Below are positions 40,914 to 48,425 of a stretch of 48,425 nucleotides of DNA, piece by piece (the first letter of the stretch is position 1; every line of letters begins with the position of its first letter). The stretch comes from Cladosporium sp. IMV 00045. Its lineage: Eukaryota; Ascomycota; Dothideomycetes; Cladosporiales; Cladosporiaceae. Position numbers and translations under genes: made by a program. Location of the stretch: contig MSJI02000322.1 of NCBI GenBank assembly GCA_001931905.2, forward strand, positions 1 through 48,425, read 5' to 3'. The notes beneath the pieces were generated by a model, which was not told where the DNA came from, searched no databases, and saw only the letters and a program-made list of their open reading frames with translations.

Positions 40914-42658
40914 CCTACCGTGGTGCCTACTTGGAAGATACTGGTATGCGCTGGTGGGATCTATTGCCGCTCGATTTCCTGCTCACGTTATACAGAGAAT
41001 ATACTAGATCGTGGCGAAGAGCAGTTTGGAGGATGTTCGAGCATGCTGTAGTAATCGCGGTTGGTGCCTCGAAGAGTGGAGAACATTCTAGAAAGGCATG
41101 TGACCATCCCGCTTCCCACGTCTAGGGTTAGGGTTGGGGTTCGCTTGCCCAGGCTCGCGTTGACATCGATCAGCAAGAAAGGAACAACATTGCCTTGATT
41201 TAGTATTAACTTGTTTCAGTGAATAGTCTATTCATGATCAGCACTAACTGTTTATTCCGGTTGAGTATTCCAAAAAGTTCGGGCACAGTAGCTGTGGTCG
41301 TTTGGGAAAACAAAGAGTGTGTTGACGATTCTAGATCGATCGTTCAACGAGACAGCACGACATTCTCGCCAAAGTGATCAGACTATAGCATTCGTAACCA
41401 CAGTTTTCCTATAATGCTGCTTCATACTTATATCGATCAAACTGCGGCCCAAGAGACCATCACATCCTGCATACAAAGCACTCGCACTCATGCACATTGC
41501 ATTGCAATGTTCACAGCAGTTTCGTTAAACGTAAAACATCAATCAAATACGAATGCCTTCGAACGCTACAACGAGATGGCACAATAATCGTCCAAGACCC
41601 AAGTCTAATCCACGTCATCCCGAAAATTGATAATCAAATCATTCCCACCAAACCGACCAAGCCAAAGGTCGTCCAAGAGCGGCAATGCGCGCACGCATGC
41701 AAGTCTCCCCAAAACGACTTGAAATATCCCAAAACGGCACCATCTCAAACACACATAACCGAGTCCCCTGCAGCAACAACTAATGCACGCTTCCCAACAC
41801 CCGAAAAAAACGCTCGCACATGACGACAAACGCATGCGTACGGGTCCGTTTATAGCCTAGTCTGAACATCCGCACATTTCCAATGGCCACCACAAGCCTC
41901 TCTACACACATCAGATCGACATTACCGAGCTCCACCCCAAGCACCTCAAGTCGCGTCCCGCGCTACAATCCCAGCTCCAGCGTCACCATCACAGAACTAG
42001 CAAGGTTCAAGGGGGACAGGTCGTCACGAAACAACCCTCCCAATTCGTCATTCTCAGACCAATTGGGCATCAAATAGACAGCTCGAAAAAGGAAGAGAAT
42101 CCTTGCATACAAAGCAACAACCTAAACACCCCCCGCCCTTCAATTGGCCCAAAACGACCTTACCCGCCCGTCCGCCCTTAGCCAGCCTCGCCTCGCCAGC
42201 CCCGTCGTCCCATCAGAGCGACTCGCATCCATGCCTCAAGCCATGCCGGCACTTGGACGGTAACACTGCCTGCAGTAGTGCGCGAGACGCCCACGTGTGC
42301 GTGAACAAGTCCCCGGGTCACGACAGGCGTGCATTCTTCTTCTTTTGCTCGGCTGCAAGTGTGAGAAAACGGCGCCATGCAAGGGGAGATGTGGAGGGGT
42401 TGGGGGCGCGCGGATGCTGAGGTGAGGTGGTAAAAGCTTGTTCGGACGTCGGTTCTGTTTTTCGTGAGAAAGTAAAGTACCGCTCCTTGATTTGAGGTGA
42501 AAGTGAAGTTGAAGTGAATGGAAACAGCCAGCCGTCGTGTAGTCGTGAATTCGAGGTGTCGTACAGTCATTAGAAAGGTCGTAAGAAATTGCCGTAATTG
42601 TTTTGTACATCGTAGCGTAGTTTGGTGAAGTTACGCGCGCGTGTTTTTGATCGATCAA
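40914..42658. other. Intergenic region HSP30 / KXD1
   Basis: About 1.7 kb upstream of the HSP30 TATA box and downstream of KXD1 (both minus strand). It includes the heat-shock element and a telomere-like CTAGGGTTAGGGTTGGGGTT at 41122-41141. Frames at 41883-42077 (plus) and 42178-42570 (minus) overlap shadows and cannot be assigned; a separate small gene here cannot be excluded. Confidence 0.4.
41081..41095 (-). promoter_or_regulatory. Heat-shock element upstream of HSP30
   Basis: Three alternating units, GAA-CA-TTC-TA-GAA (GAA 41082-41084, TTC 41087-41089, GAA 41092-41094). This is a perfect trimeric HSF site about 320 bases before the HSP30 start codon and about 170 bases from the TATA box. 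A further GAA lies at 41072-41074. Confidence 0.7.
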
Positions 42659-43373
42659 TCAATAATCGACCGGTGCGGGATATCGCTGGCTCGCAGCACG
42701 GTATTGCTCCGGATAGCGTTCCGCCGCACGACGGTTGAGGGAGCTAGATGGAATGGTCAGTCTACACCATTGATCGTCGCAAATCGCTCGCAGTCGCCGG
42801 AAATCACAAACCTGACTTTCTTCTGCGTCCATTCGAGATCTCTCTGGGTCTCCTTCGCAGCTCTCATGCCGTCTGCAAAGTTCGCGCGCGTCTTCGCCAA
42901 CCTTGCTCGCGCCTGTGCTTGAAGAGCGGCCAATTCGCGGTGCTTTGCGTTCAACTCGCCAGACCTGGGATTTGATCGTTAGTGGCGGTCTCTTTGCAAT
43001 CGCGAAGGTCTTCAATTCTCCTGTTTGCAACTTACATTTGCGCTTGCTTGGCCATGTTGCGATCGAGGGGAATTGGATTGTACGTTTGCGAGAGGCGATC
43101 ATTCATGTAGTCAAGCAGATCGACGCTCGTGGCGCCGGCCGTGGAGCTGTCATAGTCGCTGCCGGCATAGTTACTTGATGCCGACGAGTAAACGCCGCCG
43201 CCTGAAGTGGTGACACTTTCTGGTTGCTCTGGAGGAGAGGCAGAGAGCTGACTATACCCTGAAGGGTTGCGAGTGTGGCGTGGAGCGTAAAGGGGTTGTT
43301 GTTGAGGCTGCTTGCCGGGGACTGGAACTGGAAGGGTGGTGGTGGGCTGGTATTGGTAGTATCCGGTCGTCAT
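42659..43373 (-). CDS. KXD1: KxDL-domain protein Kxd1 (BLOC-1-related)
   Basis: Subunit of the fungal BLOC-1-like complex, working in endosome maturation. Three exons: 43036-43373, 42812-42964 and 42659-42743; introns of 71 bases (with CACTAACG) and 68 bases. Product 191 residues. The first 85 residues are disordered (Pro/Gln/Ser-rich). The KxDL region follows: SVDLLDYMNDRLSQTYNPIP, then LDRNMAKQAQMSGELNAKHR, a long coiled coil (RELAALQAQARARLAKTRAN) and FADGMRAAKETQRDLEWTQK, closing KKVSSLNRRAAERYPEQYRA and PAPVDY-stop. Both exon junctions fall in the most conserved part, which confirms the splice sites. The match to fungal Kxd1 proteins in block order and length is good. Confidence 0.92.
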
Positions 43374-46019
43374 CTTGATGGTGTGACGGAAGACGTATGA
43401 GTGCTATGTGAGATCAAGTAAGGTGTGTGTGAGGTACAGTCAAGGCTAATCGACAATCTTGATCAAGTGGGAAGAAGGGAAGAAGGAATAAGGAGACATA
43501 CTCCCCCTGAGCGAACTCAATTTATACCCGTCGACGAGCATTCTTTCCGTCCCCATGCCGACAAGACTTCACCTTCGCCTACCCACGGCTGTCGGCGTGT
43601 TAAACCGATAGTCGCAGGAAGGCATCATCAATTCACATGCACCCTACCTACCACCCTTCACACGACCCTGACGGAACTGTCAGTGGCCATCACCAACGCT
43701 CCGCATGGAGGCCGGACCCAGACCTCAAGACCGGCAATGCCGCCATTGGTTTCCGTGCAAAGCTAAATAGCTAGCTGCATGGTGCTCAGCAGCAGATGGA
43801 ACGGGTGAGATAGCAGCATTGGCATACGGGCAGGTGAAGGCGTTGCGAGGTGCATGCGTAGCTGGTTGAGCGATGGGTCTGATATTGCCAGGCTCCAGAT
43901 AAGCACGACGCACGCGAGCGAGCACCAAGCTAGACGAAGGCGGAGATGCGGAGCGAAGAAGGATGAAATGACGGTAGCATCAGAGGAGTACCGTACGGAT
44001 GGGACGCAAAGAAGGGCGGGTCTATGACAGAAAACGGAGACACAGGCGGCGTGTGTGGTGGTGCATGGCAAACAGCAGCAAGGAGGAGTGAGAGCCCGAC
44101 ACGGCATGCAGCTTGCAGCCAGCGAGCGAACGAGCGAACGAGCGGCGGCAGGAGTTCAGAGGCAGTTTTCCGTCAAGTCAGACATGCAAGCCATGGGTAT
44201 CACAGCGTAATGCGTCAAGCCTGGCAGCTGTCACCCTTACCTAGCCATGTGTCGGCCGCGAGACAGACGGTCAGTGGATGAATGTCGTTCGACCGGCTGG
44301 CGGCCATGCGATGCAAAAAATGCCCTTGATCCATGGAATGAGTGAGGTGTGAGGTGCGCGATTGTCGTCCGTCTAGCCGCGATGTGGATTGCTATTGGTC
44401 GGGCAAGCGCATCAAATCGACTTCTCTTTGCTAGAAGTCGTGGTGTTTTCAACTTTCGAATCAATCTTCGATAGACAACATTATTCGTGTTGCTTTGCAT
44501 GGATTGGCTTCGTACCGTACCGTATATTTAAGATCCTATAGCAATAGTATCGATCGCTTTGCTGACTTGCTTACAACCAATCTCTCCGATACACGGCAAG
44601 CAGGTGGAACCCGAGTAAGGGAATGCCAATCGATCTATTGCAACAACGTAGTCAGCAAATAGATCCACTCATGGTAAATCATATACATCCATTGCATCGA
44701 GGCCACAGTATATCGACTATTACCCAGCTTCCCCAGCATACTATAAGGAACTCAAACCTCAAACCTCGGACCAAACTCACCTCACTTGAAACCATCCCTC
44801 CCCCTAACCCCTACCTCCGAACACACATTCAAGACAAAGACTTCTGACCACCGGCAAAGCGCAAAACGCAAGCGAGAACTCTCTCAGCTCCCCAAAAGCG
44901 CCCTACCGCCAAAGCGGCCTTAGGGCCCTTAGGTTGGGTAGACAGGCATTAATTGACTTTTGGGCAGCAACAACGAACAACCACAGGAAGGAAAAAACGC
45001 GCGCGCATCGTCTTGCATCCCCCATCATCCGTCTTGCATCGCAGCGCAGCGGCACAAAGCGGCGCAGCGCATCAAATCATCATCACGGTACACGGCGAGC
45101 GACCAGCCAGATTGCGATGACGACCTCCTTTACGAAGGGGCAGGCAGGATGGGTTGAGGTGCCTGCCTTTTGCCCCTCCATGCGAGAAATACGTGGCATC
45201 GTTGGGGGGAATGAGGAGGGGGATGCAGGGACTTTTTTTTTGTGAGGTGTTTTGGTAGGTGTACGTACTTTGTCACGCTTTTGCTGTGCTTGTGAGTTTG
45301 ACGTGGTAGTGTAGTGTGGGTAGGGGAGAAGGAGCGGTCAGCGGGCATAACCAGATCATGTGTTCTCTCACTTTTTCTCTTTCGGTTCAATGCACTCAAT
45401 ATTCTTTTGTTGTGAGAATGTCAAGGTTATGGGACGACATATCCCTTCTATGTGAATGGCGTGACGCCAACAGTTTCATCAATCACTTGAGACGAAGACA
45501 GGCAACGGGATTCCCAACCGCATCCACGAAGACCTACATCTACATGTATATATCTGACTGTGTGCGCTGGCCGATATGAACTCAGTCCGCCTCGGTCCCG
45601 ATCAATCCATCAATCAAACAAACATCGAGCGATCTACAAGAAAACACACACAGCTCGGCTCAAGCTGCTGCTGCTGCCCATGTGTGCATATGTCAAGTTC
45701 ATGCGTGGCGCGAGAGTGGCTTTCTGCTTTGGCGTTGGTAGGTAGTACATTGTGTAGCCTTGGACGAATCCTATGGCGTGATGCACGTTGGCCGAAGGGA
45801 AGAACAAAAAGAGACATTGGGAAAAAGTCGCATGTTGTGACGGTCATATGACATGCAATTCATGCACAACCCCGTCCAACATTTTGTAGAACCAAACAAA
45901 GAGCATTTGATGTATTACTGTAGCGTAGCATTCTTTTTCAGATCTATGCTGAATTTTCCACCCATCTACAGAAAGAGCCCACCGAACATTTCCTTAGATC
46001 TGACGGAGCTTCCTACATT
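43374..46019. other. Gene-poor intergenic region KXD1 / SEC18
   Basis: About 2.6 kb upstream of KXD1 and downstream of SEC18 (both minus strand), the longest gene-free stretch outside the AT-rich block. Composition resembles normal intergenic DNA. Frames of 60-115 codons occur on both strands without recognisable content. Short simple repeats: GAGCGAAC units near 44132 and a T run at 45232-45241. No tRNA or other RNA gene recognised. Confidence 0.45.
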
Positions 46020-48422
46020 CTAACCCTCAGCAATCGCATCAGCCATGACCTCCGCAAATCTGCCGGCGCGATCACTATCCTGCATAGCCGTCTGAATGCC
46101 AAGCAGAACCCTCTGCACGCCAACGCCGATATCCTTGCCACCCGTGGTCTCCTCGATATTGCCAATGGCGGAGCGGATATCCGACTCGGAGAAAGCGCCA
46201 CTGTGCTCCATGATATTAGCCAGCTCGCGCTGGGAGTTGACGTTGGGCACGGCGATCTGGGCCTTGAAATCCAGCTGCAGCTGCTGCAGCACGGTCTTCT
46301 CGGACGTCGTGCCGAAGATGAGCAGCGGGCGGCCGGCGGGCGGCTTGTTCTTCATGAGGCCCTTGATGGCCGCGAGGACGGAGGAGCTGAAGCGCGGGCC
46401 GATCGGCACCCAGTCGATGATCAGGTCGATGTCGTCGAGCACGAGGATGTTGAGGGGCGACTTGTAGGCGTCCGTGAACACTTTCTGCAGGTACTGGATC
46501 TTCTGCATCTCGTTCATGCCGATCATGTCGACGGGGCGGACGAGCTTGATGAAAGGGAATTCCGAGTCCATGGCGATGCGTGCCGCGAGAGCGGTCTTGC
46601 CCGCGCCGCGAGGGCCGTGGATGAGGACGGAAAGGAGGGGTGTGGTGTTCGACTTGACTTGTTTGATGAAGTCGCCGCCGATGGCGAGGATCTTGTCGAC
46701 GTGAGGGCTGAACGGGATAATGCCGCCCTCAACGGCGCGCTGCAAGTCTTCCTCGCTGACACCGAAGAGTGGTTTCACTTCGTCCAGAGCGCGGAGGAAG
46801 TCCTGCATCTCAACCTTCATGTCTTTGATGCTGTCGTCAATGGCAGCCACCGTGCCGACCTTGATGTGGCGCTGCATGGCGAAACTGCTGGCAGACTTGA
46901 CGAGACCGTTGATCTCAGCACCGCTGAAGTTGCGGGTGAGTTTGGCAAGCTCGTGGACGTCGACGTCGTGGCCCATGATGTTGTTTTCCAGCATTTTGTT
47001 GGTGTGAATCTTGATAATCTGTGCACGTCCAGCCTCGTCTGGCAAGCTGATCTCCATGTGGACTTCCAAACGACCTGATCGAAGAAGTGCCTCGTCGATC
47101 ATGTCCTTTCGGTTTGTCATTCCGATGAGCAAGATGTTGTTGAGCTGATCAACACCGTCAAGCTTTGTCAGAAGCTGGTTGACCACACTGTCACCGACAC
47201 CAGTGCCACCACCAGCTCCAGAGCCTCTCTGCTTACACACAGCATCCAATTCGTCAAAGATGATGATATGCAATCCTGACTCGTCTCCCTTCTCCCTTTG
47301 CTCTTGCTCGGCGTCTGCGAACAGTTTTCTGATGTTTTCCTCTGACTGTCCGACAAACTTGTTCAGCACTTCCGGACCGTTGATGACCTTTGGCTCCCTG
47401 GCATTGAGCATCTTTCCGATTTGCCTCGCAATAAGCGTCTTACCGGTACCCGGCGGACCGAACAAAAGGATACCTCTGACGTGCTGAATGCCAATCTTCT
47501 CCGCAAGTCCAGGAGGGAAGATGCGCGAGGCGAAAGCTCGTCTGAAGATATCGCTGAACTCCTTGTCCAAACCACCAATTCCCATATCCTCAAACTTGAA
47601 ATCAGGCCTTACTACCGAGTTGGCAGCGGGTCTCCTGTTGGAGCCCTTGAGATTGATCGGCGTTCGCGCATCCTTGAAGTAATTGATCATAGTCTCGGGA
47701 GTCAGAATACCTCTCGCCTGAGGGCTGGTGTGCTGCGCCGCCTCGCTCGAGCTCTTCAGCGACTGGATGTCCACCAGCTCCACCGTCCTCACCGTCATGC
47801 GCAGAGGGATGCTCTTGAAATCCATGAGCAGCTGCTGGCCAGGCGCGAAGATCTGGTGGCGGAAGTTGTGCGCAAACGCCTTGCCGAGCTCATCCTGATC
47901 GTAAGGCGCTTCCGTGCTCTTCTTGCCCGCAAACCCAACCTCAACGTCCATGCTACCCAGGTAGCTCTGCGCGCCCTGGCTGAACGGATCGTAGGACTGC
48001 ACTTCGACGACGTCCGTCAGCGCGACTTGCATCCATGTGCGCTGAGCGTCGCTGAGACTGATGTGGCCGCGTGGGAATTGCGGTAATGGGCGGGCGCTGA
48101 GGACGAAGTGCCCGTTGATCAAGAGGTATACGTCCTGGCCATCGTGGCTGGGAGGGATATCCTGCGCGCTGACGGCGCAGATGTTGCCGAAGGTGAAGCT
48201 GTTATCCGGGCTCTTCGCGGGACGTAGCTGCATGATACGTCCTCCACTGGGAGGCGGAGCGCCGCGCATACTGCCGCCGCCGCTGCCGCCGTATCCTTTG
48301 GGTTCTTGGTTGTACGAGGCCGGTTGAGGGGAGCGGCCTTGGGGAACGGGTCCGCGTGATTGTGGAGGCTGCGGTGAGGGCTGTTGGCCTCGAGATCCGA
48401 AGAGATTGTCGCGGTTGAACAT
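46020..48422 (-). CDS. SEC18: Vesicular-fusion ATPase Sec18 (NSF)
   Basis: AAA+ ATPase that takes apart SNARE complexes after membrane fusion, with alpha-SNAP (Sec17). Single frame of 800 residues beginning MFNRDNLFGSRGQQ at the window edge and ending ADAIAEG-stop. Low-complexity N-terminus to about residue 60; N domain about 62-225 (FTFGNICAVSAQDIPPSHDG, HISLSDAQRTWMQV); D1 with Walker A GPPGTGKT (322-329), Walker B IIIFDELDA, and the arginine-finger region EALLRSGRLEV; D2 with GPRGAGKT (about 600) and ILVLDDIDLI. D1 has a full catalytic Asp-Glu; D2 has Asp-Asp in Walker B, as usual for the non-hydrolysing NSF D2. The ATG at 48422 is plausible, but an upstream exon outside the window cannot be ruled out. 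Confidence 0.95.
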   Translation of the reverse strand: MFNRDNLFGSRGQQPSPQPPQSRGPVPQGRSPQPASYNQEPKGYGGSGGGSMRGAPPPSGGRIMQLRPAKSPDNSFTFGNICAVSAQDIPPSHDGQDVYLLINGHFVLSARPLPQFPRGHISLSDAQRTWMQVALTDVVEVQSYDPFSQGAQSYLGSMDVEVGFAGKKSTEAPYDQDELGKAFAHNFRHQIFAPGQQLLMDFKSIPLRMTVRTVELVDIQSLKSSSEAAQHTSPQARGILTPETMINYFKDARTPINLKGSNRRPAANSVVRPDFKFEDMGIGGLDKEFSDIFRRAFASRIFPPGLAEKIGIQHVRGILLFGPPGTGKTLIARQIGKMLNAREPKVINGPEVLNKFVGQSEENIRKLFADAEQEQREKGDESGLHIIIFDELDAVCKQRGSGAGGGTGVGDSVVNQLLTKLDGVDQLNNILLIGMTNRKDMIDEALLRSGRLEVHMEISLPDEAGRAQIIKIHTNKMLENNIMGHDVDVHELAKLTRNFSGAEINGLVKSASSFAMQRHIKVGTVAAIDDSIKDMKVEMQDFLRALDEVKPLFGVSEEDLQRAVEGGIIPFSPHVDKILAIGGDFIKQVKSNTTPLLSVLIHGPRGAGKTALAARIAMDSEFPFIKLVRPVDMIGMNEMQKIQYLQKVFTDAYKSPLNILVLDDIDLIIDWVPIGPRFSSSVLAAIKGLMKNKPPAGRPLLIFGTTSEKTVLQQLQLDFKAQIAVPNVNSQRELANIMEHSGAFSESDIRSAIGNIEETTGGKDIGVGVQRVLLGIQTAMQDSDRAGRFAEVMADAIAEG

Positions 48423-48425
48423 GTT

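Noticed and set aside
41883..42570. Plus-strand 64-codon frame and minus-strand 130-codon frame between HSP30 and KXD1
   Set aside because: Some stretches look protein-like on both strands, but no consistent splice model or family could be built.
46203..47078. 291-codon plus-strand frame
   Set aside because: Exact antisense of the SEC18 ATPase domains.

Overview
The window is nuclear DNA of a filamentous ascomycete (Pezizomycotina, most likely Dothideomycetes; the class is inferred). The grounds are short introns (mostly 46-110 bases) with GT...AG ends and CTAAC/CTGAC branch sites, proteins typical of that group (fungal TRP/Flc channel, Syp1, Kxd1, Skn7, Hsp30), a pogo/Fot1-type transposon relic with RIP-like mutations, and one short run of Ns marking a scaffold gap. 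Most genes are single-copy housekeeping genes in ordinary fungal intergenic spacing; there are no operons.

Layout. 1-11.6 kb is gene-dense: the 3' end of the cullin-ligase RING protein RBX1, signal peptidase subunit SPC1, a CorA/Alr-type Mg transporter, two low-complexity Gly/Met/Pro-rich proteins, a CDF cation transporter with Mn-type DxxxD motifs, and a small Cys-rich secreted protein with a GPI-anchor-like tail. 11.6-16.6 kb is a gene-free AT-rich block, very poor in CpG, rich in TpG/CpA and packed with TGATCA. 16.6-23 kb holds a segmental duplication: a complete TRP/Flc-like channel gene with its downstream flank, and a second, still very similar 3' half of the gene cut by the gap. Between the copies lies a nest of pogo/Fot1-like DNA transposon pieces with the opposite signature (CpA/TpG almost absent, CpG and TpA abundant, stop codons in the transposase).

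23-48.4 kb is again ordinary gene space: a metallophosphoesterase, a histidine-phosphatase (phosphoglycerate mutase-like) protein, a DHA2-type MFS transporter, the SKN7 response regulator, a mitochondrial type-5 peroxiredoxin, the endocytic F-BAR protein SYP1, an HSP30-family small heat-shock protein with a perfect upstream heat-shock element, the BLOC-1-related protein KXD1, and nearly all of SEC18 (NSF), which runs to the window edge.

Functional links are loose. SKN7, the peroxiredoxin and HSP30 form a stress-response neighbourhood (SKN7 and the peroxiredoxin are divergent neighbours). SYP1, KXD1 and SEC18 all act in membrane traffic. The most unusual part is 11.1-21.5 kb: a candidate secreted effector at the edge of two repeat-type blocks with opposite mutational signatures, plus a gene duplication that appears to have escaped RIP. 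I found no tRNA, rRNA, CRISPR array or clear multi-gene novel system.
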